A stretch of DNA of 64,000 nucleotides from Caulobacter soli (GTDB taxonomy: Bacteria > Pseudomonadota > Alphaproteobacteria > Caulobacterales > Caulobacteraceae). Under the pieces are notes generated by a model. The model did not search any database. It had not been told where the DNA came from and saw nothing but the letters and a program-made list of their open reading frames with translations. How positions within the stretch are numbered: position 1 is the first letter of the stretch; each line of letters opens with the position of its first letter. The translations under genes and the position numbers were made by a program. Shown one piece after another: positions 47,795-57,411 of this stretch. The DNA lies in NCBI RefSeq assembly GCF_011045195.1, contig NZ_CP049199.1, positions 1 through 64,000 of the forward strand, given 5' to 3'.

Positions 47795-48507
47795 CGCTTG
47801 GGGGTCACCTGGAGCGTCGCGCTGTCCGGCGTTCCGTTGCCGCCCCGGCAGGCGGCCAGCTTGAACTTCAGGTCCATGCAGATCCAGACCTCGGTCAGGC
47901 GGCCTTCCTTGTTGGCGCGCACGTTCAGGCCCTCGGCGGTCATGCCGCGATTGCCCTTCAGGAAGGCCTGGCGGATCTGGCCGGCGGTCAGGGTCCCGTC
48001 GGGGCCGGGCTTGAGGTCTGGAACCTTCAGGCCCTGGCGCACCTCGCGGGCCTTCTTGAAATAGGCCTCGGGCGTGTCCCACTGGCAGGTGCCGTGCGCC
48101 TGCCACTCGTGCTGCAACAGCCAGGGCGAGGGTGTCATGCAGAGATTGGCCAGCACCGTCGAGGCGCTCATCGGCGGGCTGGGCTTGCAATAGCGCGGAT
48201 GAACCTTGTCGGGACCGTTCGGCCACAGGCCGTGCACCGTGAAGCCGAAGCTGTTGGTGTCGCACTGGATGACCTTGTTCGACTCCGGAATGCCCGCGCG
48301 GCAGGCCTCGGGCGACCAGAACAGCGCCAGCAGATAGGCGGCGGTCGGCACGTCGGTGTGGATTTCGCCGGCGGGCGGAACCTCGGCCGGGGCCGGGATC
48401 ACGCTGGGCGGGACGGCGCAGGCCTTCAGGCTGGAGGCCTGGGCCGCGCCGGCCAGGGCGAGCGATGCGAACAGGCCGATGGCGGCTCGTGCGAACTTCG
48501 ATGTCAT
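47791..48507 (-). CDS. Secreted ribonuclease T2
   Basis: Endoribonuclease leaving 2',3'-cyclic phosphates; exported for scavenging or periplasmic RNA degradation. The 238-residue precursor has a signal peptide (cleavage near AAQA-SS, about 25) and both catalytic blocks: FGFTVHGLWPN with H92 and LLQHEWQAHGTC with H133, E134, H138. Cysteines are plentiful, as in exported RNase T2. The ATG at 48507 is preceded by AGGGAG; further upstream the frame is repeat sequence. Confidence 0.93.
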   Translation of the reverse strand: MTSKFARAAIGLFASLALAGAAQASSLKACAVPPSVIPAPAEVPPAGEIHTDVPTAAYLLALFWSPEACRAGIPESNKVIQCDTNSFGFTVHGLWPNGPDKVHPRYCKPSPPMSASTVLANLCMTPSPWLLQHEWQAHGTCQWDTPEAYFKKAREVRQGLKVPDLKPGPDGTLTAGQIRQAFLKGNRGMTAEGLNVRANKEGRLTEVWICMDLKFKLAACRGGNGTPDSATLQVTPKR

Positions 48508-48530
48508 GCGCGCTCCCTTACACATCCCAA

Positions 48531-48625
48531 CATCCCGGCGAAGGCCGGGACCCAAGCAGAGTCCGTCATTACGCGCTGAGTCCGAAGCGGCCAAGTCAGC
48601 CTGGGTCCCGGCCTTCGCCGGGATG
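48531..48625. repeat. Inverted repeat of the CCCGGCGAAGGCCGGG family
   Basis: 24-nt perfect inverted arms at 48531-48554 and 48602-48625, each with the inner ccggcgaaggccgg dyad. Same family as 22073-22169 and 57375-57406. It lies upstream of the RNase T2 start and just past the lysE stop. Confidence 0.8.
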
Positions 48626-48641
48626 AGCGGATCGTGGGAGA

Positions 48642-49274
48642 TTACCGCCGCGCCTCGGTCGCCATGCGCACCGCCAAGCCGCCCAGCACCGTGGCCATCA
48701 GCCAACGCTGGATCAGGGCGAAGCTGGGGCGCTTGGCCAGGAAGGTGGCGATGGTCCCGGCGGCCAGGCAGATGCAGCCGTTGACGGTCAGGCTGATGAC
48801 GATCTGGCTGCCGCCCAGGGCCAGGGACTGGCCGAGGATCGCGCCGCGATGCGGATCGATGAACTGGGGCAGCAGCGACAGATAGAGCATCGCCGCCTTG
48901 GGGTTCAGCAGGTTGGTCAGGAAGCCCATGCTGATCAGCTTGGCGGGGCTGTCCTTGGGCAGTTCGCGCACCTGGAAGGGCGAGGCGCCGCCGGGCCTGA
49001 TCGCCTGCCAGGCCAGCCACAGCAGGTAGAGCGCTCCGCCGAACCGCAGGATGTCATAGGCGATGGGCGCGGCCATCAGCAGGGCGGTGATGCCCAGGGC
49101 CGCGCACAGCAGATAGACCACGAAGCCGGCGGCCGTGCCGACCAGCGACACGATCCCGGCCCAGCGGCCCTGGGAGATCGAGCGGCTGACCAGATAGAGC
49201 ATGTTCGGCCCCGGGGTAAGGGCCATGCCCAGACACACGAGGCAGAAGGCGATCCAGGTCTTGGCTTCGGGCAT
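48642..49274 (-). CDS. LysE/RhtB-family amino-acid exporter
   Basis: Inner-membrane efflux protein with about six hydrophobic segments in 210 residues. The N-terminal ALTPGPNMLYLVSRSISQGRWAG is the diagnostic LysE/RhtB motif. Members export basic amino acids, homoserine, threonine or other small metabolites; the substrate cannot be told here. It is the first gene of a leftward pair with RNase T2, separated by the inverted repeat, and divergent from the siderophore receptor. Confidence 0.9.
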   Translation of the reverse strand: MPEAKTWIAFCLVCLGMALTPGPNMLYLVSRSISQGRWAGIVSLVGTAAGFVVYLLCAALGITALLMAAPIAYDILRFGGALYLLWLAWQAIRPGGASPFQVRELPKDSPAKLISMGFLTNLLNPKAAMLYLSLLPQFIDPHRGAILGQSLALGGSQIVISLTVNGCICLAAGTIATFLAKRPSFALIQRWLMATVLGGLAVRMATEARR

Positions 49275-49416
49275 GGGCGAACTCCGCTTCGAGGTGGGCG
49301 CCCAGGCGAACGGCTCGTGACGTCCGCGCTCCCTCAGGGTGCTCCCTGTGATCGCCAGTCACGCGGACGAGAGGTGTCTACACCGGTTCGTGGTGAAGGT
49401 TTAGGGGGAGCCGCCG

Positions 49417-49484
49417 GGGACATGCCCCTGGGCGTGTCCCAAAACCCCCGCGCCCTGTCAGGGGACACGTGCAAGGGCATGTCC
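49417..49484. repeat. Pair of imperfect gggacac hairpins
   Basis: gggacatgccc/gggcgtgtccc (49417-49440) and an imperfect unit ggacacgtgc/gcatgtcc (49463-49484), related to the hairpins at 15111 and 32422. They lie in the 408-base gap between lysE and the receptor gene; apart from these and the Fur box I see nothing else there. Confidence 0.6.
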
Positions 49485-49581
49485 ACGGCCTCATCCAATC
49501 AACTGAGAATTGGATGCGCGAGGTGACACGCGGCCGGCCCGCCGCACAACCAGGATCGCGGTCTCGATAGGGGTTGTTTCT

Positions 49582-49600
49582 GAGAATGATTATCATTGCA
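49582..49600. promoter_or_regulatory. Fur box before the siderophore receptor
   Basis: GAGAATGATTATCATTGCA matches the 19-bp Fur consensus (GATAATGATAATCATTATC) at 14 or more positions, and includes the core AATGAT/ATCATT dyad. It is about 80 bases before the receptor ATG. Iron repression of the receptor is the expected outcome. Confidence 0.85.
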
Positions 49601-49682
49601 TACCGGCAAAGCTAAAGATAAGAACGCGTCGCAATTACGACAAAGGGCCGCGCTCCCTCGACGGCCTGCTGGGGTTTCAAAC

Positions 49683-52064
49683 ATGCAAAAGACTTCCAAG
49701 CCGGCCGTCGCCGGCGTTCGCAGCCAAGCCCGTGGCGCTCTGCGCGTGGCCACGGTCGCCGGCCTCGCCGGCCTGTCGTTGGCCCCGGCGGCCTTCGCGG
49801 CCGCGCCTGAGGCCGACGCCGACGCGGCGGTCGCCACGGCCGCTCCGGCCGACACCAGCACCGAGGTCTCGGGCGTCAAGGTCGACGGCAAGCGCAGCGC
49901 CGAGGTCCAGTCGCCCAAGCTGACCGCCTCGCTGGTCGACACCCCCAAGGCCATCACGGTCATTCCGCAGAAGATCATCCAGCAGACCGCGGCCACCTCG
50001 CTGCAGGACATCCTGCGCAATTCGCCGGGCATCACCTTCGGCGCCGGCGAAGGCGGCCAGCCCTTGGCCGACCGTCCGTTCATCCGCGGCCAGTCCAGCG
50101 CCAACGACGTCTTCGTCGACGGCCTGCGCGACAGCGGCGGCCAGACCCGCGAAGTGTTCAATCTCGAGCAGGTCGAGGTCGTGAAGGGCCCCGACAGCGC
50201 CTATAGCGGCCGCGGCTCGGGCGGCGGCAGCATCAACCTGACGTCCAAGACCCCCAAGGCCGACGACTTCGCGCGCGGCTCGATCGCCGGCGGCACCGAC
50301 AGCTACATCCGCGCCACCGCCGACCTGAACCACCAGCTCAACGACAGCGTCGCCGTTCGCCTGAACGTCCTGGGGACCAAGGGCGACACGCCTGGCCGCG
50401 ACGCCGTGGACTTCGACCGCTGGGGCGCGGCGGCGTCGATCGCCGCCGGCCTCAACGGCCCGACCCAGGCGACGCTGAGCTACTACCACCTCGACAGCAA
50501 CGCGATGCCCGACTACGGCATCCCGCTGTTCACCAAGACCACCCAGCCGCGCACGGCCTCGGGCATCCTGGACGTCGACTACGACAGCTTCTACGGCCTC
50601 AAGGCCCGCGACTACCAAAAGACCAAGGCCGACATCGCCACCTTCGCGATCGATCACGCGATCGACGAGAACCTCGGCGTGCGCCAGGTCGTCCGCTACT
50701 CCAAGACCCTGAACGACTACATCGTCACCAATCCCGGCGACGGCGGCGCGGCCCAGCTGATCGGCGGCCAGTGGTGGATGAAGCGCGGCACCAAGACCCG
50801 CTGGAACCCGGTGGAGACCGTCGCGGCCAACACCGATTTCCACGGCAAGTTCGCGACCGGCGCTTTCGGTCACAGCTTCGACCTGGGGATCGAACTCAGC
50901 CGCGAGGAAAACCTCAACGCCTCCTATTCGACCTTCACCACCTCGGGCTCGGCCTGCCCGGCCGGCTTCAACCTGGGGACCAACGCCGCGACCCTGGGCG
51001 CGGGCGACTGCACCCTGGTCTACGCGCCCAATCCGAACGATCCCTGGACCGGCGTGACCAACCGCAGCCCGGCCAACCGCAACGTCACCAAGACCGCGGC
51101 GATCTACGGTTTCGACACCATCAAGTTCGGCGACAAGTGGCTGCTGAACCTGGGCCTGCGCCACGACCACTACGAAAGCGCCGGCTACGACTACGGCAGC
51201 TTCACCCAGACCCAGGGCGTGTTCAGCGGCGGCACGATCACCTACCGCCAGGGCGAATGGGATTTCACCAACTACCAGGCGGGCCTGGTCTTCAAGCCGA
51301 CCGAGGACTCCAGCCTCTACGTCTCGTACGGCACGGCCTCGACCCCGCCGACCGTGGCCGGCGGCGACCAGAACGCCAACAGCACCGTCGGCTCGGGCAA
51401 CCTGGCCAACACCCTACTCGAGCCGGAAGACAGCGAAAGCTTCGAGCTGGGCGCCAAGTGGACCCTGTTCCACGACACGCTGGCCCTGTCGGGCGCGGTG
51501 TTCAAGACCACCCGCAAGAACGCCGCGATCCAGATCGACACCGGCGTCTACGCCCAGGTTGGCGAGACCGAGGTCAAGGGCGTCGAACTGGGCGTCTCGG
51601 GCAACATCACGCCCAGGTGGCAGGCCTTCGGCGGCTACACCTACATGGACAGCGAGCTGGTCCGTGGCGCGGTGACGATCCCGACCACGGGTCCCGGCGC
51701 CAACATTCCGGTCGTCAACATCAACCAGGGCGACCCGCTGGCCAACACGCCCAAGAACAGCTTCAGCCTGTTTACGACCTACCGCGTCGTGCGCGGCGTC
51801 TCGGTGGGCGGCGGCGCCTACTACGTGTCCAAGATGTTCGGCGGCAACCAGGGCGGGGCCGGCGGCGGCGCCAACCGCGTCTACGCCCCGGACTACTGGC
51901 GCTTCGACGCCTTCGCCAGCTACGTGATCAACAGCAAGGTCGACCTGCAGCTGAACGTCCAGAATCTCGCCGACGAGCGCTACATCATGCGGACAAACGG
52001 CGTGCACCACGCCGATCCGGCGCCCGGCCGCCAGGCGATCCTGACCTTGAACGTCAAGTACTGA
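49683..52064 (+). CDS. TonB-dependent siderophore receptor (Fiu-like)
   Basis: Outer-membrane gated channel for ferric siderophores. The 793-residue precursor has a signal peptide (about 1-40), a plug domain (DTPKAITVIPQKIIQQ...LQDILRNSPGITFGAGEGG...FIRGQSSANDVFVDGLRD...VVKGPDSAYSGRGSGGGSINL) and a beta-barrel ending TLNVKY, with the terminal aromatic typical of such proteins. The plug resembles Fiu/BfrD catecholate receptors. A Fur box controls it, and the following PKHD hydroxylase is the usual partner of Fiu-type receptors. The ATG at 49683 is preferred because the upstream frame overlaps the promoter. Confidence 0.93.
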   Translation: MQKTSKPAVAGVRSQARGALRVATVAGLAGLSLAPAAFAAAPEADADAAVATAAPADTSTEVSGVKVDGKRSAEVQSPKLTASLVDTPKAITVIPQKIIQQTAATSLQDILRNSPGITFGAGEGGQPLADRPFIRGQSSANDVFVDGLRDSGGQTREVFNLEQVEVVKGPDSAYSGRGSGGGSINLTSKTPKADDFARGSIAGGTDSYIRATADLNHQLNDSVAVRLNVLGTKGDTPGRDAVDFDRWGAAASIAAGLNGPTQATLSYYHLDSNAMPDYGIPLFTKTTQPRTASGILDVDYDSFYGLKARDYQKTKADIATFAIDHAIDENLGVRQVVRYSKTLNDYIVTNPGDGGAAQLIGGQWWMKRGTKTRWNPVETVAANTDFHGKFATGAFGHSFDLGIELSREENLNASYSTFTTSGSACPAGFNLGTNAATLGAGDCTLVYAPNPNDPWTGVTNRSPANRNVTKTAAIYGFDTIKFGDKWLLNLGLRHDHYESAGYDYGSFTQTQGVFSGGTITYRQGEWDFTNYQAGLVFKPTEDSSLYVSYGTASTPPTVAGGDQNANSTVGSGNLANTLLEPEDSESFELGAKWTLFHDTLALSGAVFKTTRKNAAIQIDTGVYAQVGETEVKGVELGVSGNITPRWQAFGGYTYMDSELVRGAVTIPTTGPGANIPVVNINQGDPLANTPKNSFSLFTTYRVVRGVSVGGGAYYVSKMFGGNQGGAGGGANRVYAPDYWRFDAFASYVINSKVDLQLNVQNLADERYIMRTNGVHHADPAPGRQAILTLNVKY

Positions 52065-52104
52065 TCCTCTCCCTCCCCGGAGTTTGATCGTCAGACGTTC
52101 GAGC

Positions 52105-52138
52105 GCCTCGCCCGGGAGCGGCCCCTCCCGGGCGAGGC
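52105..52138 (+). terminator. Terminator-like 14-bp hairpin after the receptor
   Basis: 52105-52118 pairs perfectly with 52125-52138; a short T-containing stretch (catatttc) follows. Partial termination would lower expression of the downstream hydroxylase. Confidence 0.65.
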
Positions 52139-52179
52139 CATATTTCTGCTGAGCGCCAGTTCTTGCTAGGAGTCTGGTC

Positions 52180-52863
52180 ATGATGATCCAGATCCCCGAC
52201 GTCCTGACCGCCGACCAGGTCGCCCACTGCCGCGCCGTGCTCGACGCGGCCGAGTGGATCGACGGCAACGTCACCTCCGGCTTTCAGGCGGCGATGGCCA
52301 AGAACAACCAGCAGCTGCCGCAGGACGGGGCCGCCGCCCGCGAGGTCGGGGCGATCATCGTCGCGGCCCTGCAGGCCGATCCGCTGTTCGTCTCGGCCGC
52401 CCTGCCGCGCACCATCCTGACGCCGCTGTTCAACCGCTATGGCCAGGGCATGGGGTTCGGCGATCACGTCGACAATTCGATCCGCCGCGACCCGGTCACC
52501 GGCCAGACCCTGCGCACCGACCTGTCGATCACCGTCTTCCTCAGCGGTCCCGACGACTATGACGGCGGCGAGCTGGTGGTCGAGGACGCCTATGGCAGTC
52601 ACTTGGTCAAGCTGGCGGCGGGCTCGGCGATCCTTTATCCGGCTTCCAGCCTGCATCACGTCACCGAGGTGACGCGCGGCGTGCGGACGGCCAGCTTCTT
52701 CTGGATCCAGAGCCTGGTGCGCGACGACGCCAAGCGGGCGCTCTTGCTGGACATGGACGTGGCGATCCAGCGGCTGTCCGGCGCGGTAGGGTCCACGGAC
52801 CCTTCGGTGCTGTCGCTGACCGGGACCTATCACAACCTGCTGCGGATGTGGGCCGAGGTCTGA
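52180..52863 (+). CDS. PKHD-type Fe(II)/2-oxoglutarate hydroxylase (PiuC/YbiX-like)
   Basis: Iron-dependent dioxygenase of the PiuC/YbiX family: 227 residues starting [22 protein letters not shown], with the KNNQQL motif and iron site H-x-D in GDHVDNSI plus the distal histidine in SSLHHVTEV. The E. coli and Pseudomonas homologues sit beside Fiu/PiuA receptors and are thought to act in iron-siderophore metabolism. Either of two consecutive ATGs could start it; TAGGAGT lies upstream. Confidence 0.92.
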   Translation: MMIQIPDVLTADQVAHCRAVLDAAEWIDGNVTSGFQAAMAKNNQQLPQDGAAAREVGAIIVAALQADPLFVSAALPRTILTPLFNRYGQGMGFGDHVDNSIRRDPVTGQTLRTDLSITVFLSGPDDYDGGELVVEDAYGSHLVKLAAGSAILYPASSLHHVTEVTRGVRTASFFWIQSLVRDDAKRALLLDMDVAIQRLSGAVGSTDPSVLSLTGTYHNLLRMWAEV

Positions 52864-52949
52864 TCGCGGTCGGCGAACAATGATCGCCCACGCCAACCAT
52901 AAGTTTACTCTTCAGCATCACCATCCGGCGTCCGTTCTCTGGAGCCGCG

Positions 52950-55649
52950 ATGCCCTCGCCCCCCAAGACCCCGAGATTGAGCGACGCCGAAAGCGCGCAA
53001 TGGTTCTTCGACCATTCGCACGATCTGTTCGCCGTGGTCTCGCGGGGGCGGTTCGCCACGGTCAATCCGGCCTGGACGCGGGTGACCGGCTGGGCGCGGC
53101 ACGAGTTGATCGGCCAGCCGGCCCTGCGCTTCGTGCATCCGGATTCGCATCAGGACTTCACCGAGGCCGCGGCCCTGATCCGCGCCGCCGGCGAAGCCTT
53201 CCACCGCTTCAAAGTGGTCTGCAAGACGGGCGAGTGGGTGTGGCTGGAAGGCCAGTCGCGCCTGGGTCCCAACGGAGAGATGGTCGCCGCCCTGCGCGAC
53301 GTCACCGCCGACATGGCCCGCCGCGCCGAGGTCACCGCCGCCCGCCAGACCCGCGAGCTGCTGGCTTCGGCGGCCGGCATCGGCGTCTGGAGCTATGAAC
53401 CGCACGGCCAACATATCGAGTGGTCGCGCGACATCCTGGCCACCACGGGCCTGGAGCCCGAGGACGTGTCCCAGCCCGAGCAGTTCTACGATCGTCTCGA
53501 CCCCAGCGAACGCGACGGCCTGCGGGCGGCGTTCGACGCGGCCGTGCGCACCGGTCAGGGCGCGACCATCGAGCATCGCCTGCGCGGCGCCCGCGACCAG
53601 TGGTTCACCTATCGCGCCACCTTCCGCACCGAGCCACGCGCCGACGGCCTGTTCGCGCTGAAGGGCATTTCCCAGAACGTCACCGACGTGGCCCTGACCC
53701 GCGACGCGGCGGTGTGGGGCGAGCGTCAGGCCCGCCGCCTGGTCGAGGAAGCCCCGTTCGCGGTGGCGCTCTACGACCGCTATCTGCGCCTGCAGGTGGT
53801 CAGCCCACGCTTCCTGGAGATCTTCCAGGCCCGCGAAGCCGACGTCATCGGCCGCACGCTGCACGAACTGACCTCCGGATCGCGCAAGCGCTTCGTCCGG
53901 GCCGTCGAGCGCGCCCTGACCGGCGAGACGGTCCTGCGGCGCGAGGACCAGCTGGACGACGGCCTTGGCCGCACCCACACCCTGCGCTGGGAAGCCCGGC
54001 CCTGGCGCGACGCCGACGGCGCGATCGTCGGGGTCATCACCTACATGGACGACGTCACGGCCCTGTCGGAGGCCCGGCGCGAGGCGCGGGCCAATGCGCG
54101 GCGGCTGCGCGTGGCCCTGGGCGCGGCCCAGGCCGGGGTCTATGAGATCGACCACGTGGGCAAGGGCTTCTGGGGTTCGCCCGAGTTCCACCGCATCCTG
54201 GGCCGCCGGGTCACCTACGAGGACGTGCGCAGCGCCGTCTGGCCGATGATCCACCCCGGCGACGTGGCGGCGGTCTACGAGGCCGCAGAGGACTGGCAGC
54301 GCCATCGCGACGGCCATCTCAGCTCGCGAGGACGCTCGTTCGACGTGCGGGTGGTCACGCCCGACGGGGACGAGCGCTGGATCCGGATCTTCCACGAGGT
54401 GCGTCTGGACGGGGCCGGCCGGGTCCGCAAGGCGTTCGGCCTGATCCTCGACATCGACGACAAGAAGCGCGCCGAGCTGGCGCTGGTCGAGGCCGAGCGC
54501 GCCGCCCAGGCCGCCAGCGAGGCCAAGGCCCAGTTCCTGGCCAATATGAGCCACGAGATCCGCACGCCGATGAACGGGGTGATGGGGGTCATGCACCTGC
54601 TCAAGCGCGAGAAGCTGCCGGGCGAGGCCAATCATCTGCTGGGCGAGGCCCTGGCCTGCGGGCGCATGCTGTCGACCCTGCTGGACGACGTGATCGACTT
54701 CTCGCGCATCGAGGCGGGACGGCTGGACGTCACCCAGGAGGCGGTCGATCCCAGCGAAGTCGCGGAGAGCGTGGCGCGGCTGTTGCGGGCCCAGGCCGAA
54801 CACAAGGGGCTGGAGCTGCGGGTCGAGGCGCCCGACGTCGGCCTGATCCTCACCGACCCCAGCCGGCTGCGTCAGGCGCTGTTCAACCTGATCGGCAACG
54901 CCGTGAAGTTCACCCTGGACGGCTCGGTGACCCTGCGGGTGCGTCGTCTGGAGGGTTCTGGAAGCGAGACCGAACCCCGCATCGGCTTCGAGGTGGTCGA
55001 CACCGGGGTCGGCATTCCGGCCGAGGCCCAGGCTCGGCTGTTCGAGCGCTTCCAACAGGCCGACGCCAGCACCACCCGCCGGTTCGGCGGCTCGGGCCTG
55101 GGCCTGGCCATCACCCGGCGGCTGGCCCAGATGATGGGCGGCGAGGTGGGCTTCACCTCGCAAGAGGGCGTGGGCTCGACCTTCCTGCTGACCATCGCCG
55201 CCCCGCCCGCGCAGGCCCGCGCCGCCGAGCCCGAGATGGCCGACGGCCTGCTGCAGGGCCTGAAGATCCTGGTGGTCGAGGACAACGCCACCAACCGCCT
55301 GGTCGCCCGCCGCATCCTCGAACAGCTGGGCGCCAGCGTCGAGACCGCCGACGACGGCCTGGGCGGGGTGACCGCCGCGGCCCGGGGCTTCGACCTGATC
55401 CTGATGGACGTGCAGATGCCCGGCATCGACGGGCTCGAGGCCGCCCGCCGCATCCGCAACCTGCCCAGTCCGGCGGCCCGCACTCCGATCATCGCCCTGA
55501 CCGCCAACGTCCTGTCGCACCAGCGCGCCGCCTATCTGGCCGCCGGCATGGACGGCGTCGCCGCCAAGCCGATCGTCCCGGCCGCCCTGATCGGCGAGAT
55601 CGTCCGGCTGGCGGGGAGCGAGCCGGAGGACGCGGCGGCGGTGGCCTAG
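52950..55649 (+). CDS. Multi-PAS hybrid sensor histidine kinase/response regulator
   Basis: Cytosolic hybrid kinase of 899 residues with no transmembrane segment. Several PAS-type modules occupy about 15-500, followed by HisKA with the phospho-accepting H535 in FLANMSHEIRTPMNGVMG, a HATPase_c domain (NAVKF, DTGVGIP, GSGLGLAI), and a C-terminal receiver domain with D820 in LILMDVQMPGIDG. The layout is like BarA/LuxQ-type phosphorelay starters without an Hpt domain, so a separate Hpt or response regulator must finish the relay. No chromophore-binding cysteine (LOV type) is evident. The signal is unknown. Confidence 0.92.
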   Translation: MPSPPKTPRLSDAESAQWFFDHSHDLFAVVSRGRFATVNPAWTRVTGWARHELIGQPALRFVHPDSHQDFTEAAALIRAAGEAFHRFKVVCKTGEWVWLEGQSRLGPNGEMVAALRDVTADMARRAEVTAARQTRELLASAAGIGVWSYEPHGQHIEWSRDILATTGLEPEDVSQPEQFYDRLDPSERDGLRAAFDAAVRTGQGATIEHRLRGARDQWFTYRATFRTEPRADGLFALKGISQNVTDVALTRDAAVWGERQARRLVEEAPFAVALYDRYLRLQVVSPRFLEIFQAREADVIGRTLHELTSGSRKRFVRAVERALTGETVLRREDQLDDGLGRTHTLRWEARPWRDADGAIVGVITYMDDVTALSEARREARANARRLRVALGAAQAGVYEIDHVGKGFWGSPEFHRILGRRVTYEDVRSAVWPMIHPGDVAAVYEAAEDWQRHRDGHLSSRGRSFDVRVVTPDGDERWIRIFHEVRLDGAGRVRKAFGLILDIDDKKRAELALVEAERAAQAASEAKAQFLANMSHEIRTPMNGVMGVMHLLKREKLPGEANHLLGEALACGRMLSTLLDDVIDFSRIEAGRLDVTQEAVDPSEVAESVARLLRAQAEHKGLELRVEAPDVGLILTDPSRLRQALFNLIGNAVKFTLDGSVTLRVRRLEGSGSETEPRIGFEVVDTGVGIPAEAQARLFERFQQADASTTRRFGGSGLGLAITRRLAQMMGGEVGFTSQEGVGSTFLLTIAAPPAQARAAEPEMADGLLQGLKILVVEDNATNRLVARRILEQLGASVETADDGLGGVTAAARGFDLILMDVQMPGIDGLEAARRIRNLPSPAARTPIIALTANVLSHQRAAYLAAGMDGVAAKPIVPAALIGEIVRLAGSEPEDAAAVA

Positions 55650-55711
55650 GCTTTCCAGACCGCCCGAAACCACGCTAAGCCTCTCCCAAGAAACACGGGG
55701 GAAACCAGCGT

Positions 55712-57367
55712 ATGACGGCCCAGGCTGAGGGTAAGGACCGCGCCTCGATGCGCATGGTGGTGGCGGCCTCGTCGGCGGGCACCGCGTTCGAGTGGTACGA
55801 CTTCTTCATCTTCGGCAGCCTGGCCCAGGTGATCTCCAAGACCTTCTTCACGGGTCTGTCCGACACGGCCGGCTATGTCGCCGCCCTGGCCCTGTTCGGC
55901 GTCGGTTTCGCCTTCCGGCCGCTGGGCGCCCTGGTGTTCGGCAAGATCGGCGACCAGGCCGGGCGCAAGGGGGCGTTCCTGGCCACGGTGCTGCTGATGG
56001 GCGGCGCGACCTTCGCCATCGCCCTGCTGCCCACCTACCAGCAGGCGGGGATCATCTCGCCGATCCTGCTGATCGTCCTGCGCTGCGTGCAGGGCTTCGC
56101 CCTGGGCGGCGAGTATGGCGGGGCGGCGATCTATGTGGCCGAGCACTCCCCGCCGGACCAGCGCGGCCGATCGACCGCCTGGGTGCAGAGTTCGGCGTCC
56201 CTGGGCCTGTTCGCGGCGCTGCTGGTCATCCTGACGACCCGCTGGCTGCTGGGCGACCTGGCCGGTCCGGCCGCCTTCGACGCCTGGGGCTGGCGTATCC
56301 CCTTCGCCGTGTCGATCGGCCTGCTGGCGGTCTCGGTCTGGATGCGCCTGAAGCTCAGCGAAAGCCCGACCTTCGCCCGCATGAAGGAAGACGGCGCGGC
56401 GTCCAAGGCGCCCTATGCCGAGGCCTTCGGCGAGTGGAAGAATCTGAAGCTGGTGTTGCTGGCCTTCTTCGCCGTGATGTCGGCCCAGGGGGCGGTCTGG
56501 TACACGACCTTCTTCTACATCCAGACCTTCATGGAGAAGTTTCTCAAGGTCTCGCCGGGCGTGATCAACGGCCTGATGATGGCCGCCGCGGCGGTCAGCG
56601 CGGTGCTTTACGTCGTGTTCGGCTGGTTGTCCGACAGGATCGGCCGCAAGCCGGTGATGCTGGGCGGCATGGTGCTGGCGCTGGCGTTCTATTTCCCCGG
56701 CTTCCACCTGCTGGAGCGCGCCGCCAATCCGGCCCTGGCCGAGGCTTCCGCGCGGGCTCCGGTCGTGGTGTTCGCCGATCCCAAGGATTGCTCGCTGCAG
56801 TTCGATCCCATCGGCAAGACCGCCTTCGTGACCGCCTGCGATATCGTCAAAAGCACCCTGGCTAACGCCGGCGTCTCGTACGGCAACGAGGAGGCCCCAT
56901 CCGGCGTGGCGGTGATGAAGGTGGGGACGGTCGCCGTGGAGTCCCGTAGCGCCGCGGGCCTGTCCAAGGCCGAGGCCAAGGCGGTCAAGGCCGAGGTCGA
57001 GGCGCGCATCAAGGCCGCCCTGGCCAAGGCCGGCTATCCGGTCAAGGCCGATCCGGCGCGCTTGAACTGGTGGGGCGTGTTCGGCGTGCTGCTGGTCTTC
57101 GTGGTCGGCGCCACCGCCCTCTACGGACCGCTGGCCGCGGCCCTGGTCGAGCTGTTCCCCACCCGGGTGCGCTACACCGCCCTGTCGCTGCCCTATCATA
57201 TCGGCACCGGCTGGATCGGCGGCTTCGTGCCGTTCAGCGCCTTCGCCATCGTGGCGGCGGTGGGCAACATCTACGCCGGGCTCTGGTATCCGGTGATCTT
57301 CACCCTGATCAGCGTGCTGACGACCCTGTTCCTGCTGCCCGAGACCAAGGACCGGTCGCTGGACTAG
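55712..57367 (+). CDS. MHS-family MFS transporter with an inserted domain
   Basis: Major facilitator of the metabolite:H+ symporter (ProP/KgtP/ShiA) group. The 551-residue protein has the FEWYDFFIFG start, the loop motif GDQAGRKGAFL and LRCVQGFALGGEYGGAAIYVAEH. It is longer than the usual 430-450 because about 110 residues are inserted in the second half (about 345-450; acidic and lysine/alanine-rich, with two cysteines FADPKDCSLQF and FVTACDIV). Helices resume at WWGVFGVLLVFVVGA. Substrate unknown. Confidence 0.88.
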   Translation: MTAQAEGKDRASMRMVVAASSAGTAFEWYDFFIFGSLAQVISKTFFTGLSDTAGYVAALALFGVGFAFRPLGALVFGKIGDQAGRKGAFLATVLLMGGATFAIALLPTYQQAGIISPILLIVLRCVQGFALGGEYGGAAIYVAEHSPPDQRGRSTAWVQSSASLGLFAALLVILTTRWLLGDLAGPAAFDAWGWRIPFAVSIGLLAVSVWMRLKLSESPTFARMKEDGAASKAPYAEAFGEWKNLKLVLLAFFAVMSAQGAVWYTTFFYIQTFMEKFLKVSPGVINGLMMAAAAVSAVLYVVFGWLSDRIGRKPVMLGGMVLALAFYFPGFHLLERAANPALAEASARAPVVVFADPKDCSLQFDPIGKTAFVTACDIVKSTLANAGVSYGNEEAPSGVAVMKVGTVAVESRSAAGLSKAEAKAVKAEVEARIKAALAKAGYPVKADPARLNWWGVFGVLLVFVVGATALYGPLAAALVELFPTRVRYTALSLPYHIGTGWIGGFVPFSAFAIVAAVGNIYAGLWYPVIFTLISVLTTLFLLPETKDRSLD

Positions 57368-57374
57368 CTATTAT

Positions 57375-57406
57375 CCGCTCATCCCGGCGAATGCCGGGAT
57401 GAGCGG
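57375..57406. terminator. Perfect 14-bp dyad between convergent genes
   Basis: 57375-57388 pairs with 57393-57406 around gaat. The arms are the ccgctcatcccggc form of the CCCGGCGAAGGCCGGG repeat family. It sits between the stops of the MFS and siroheme genes and could end both transcripts, but lacks T tracts. Confidence 0.65.
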
Positions 57407-57411
57407 AACAA

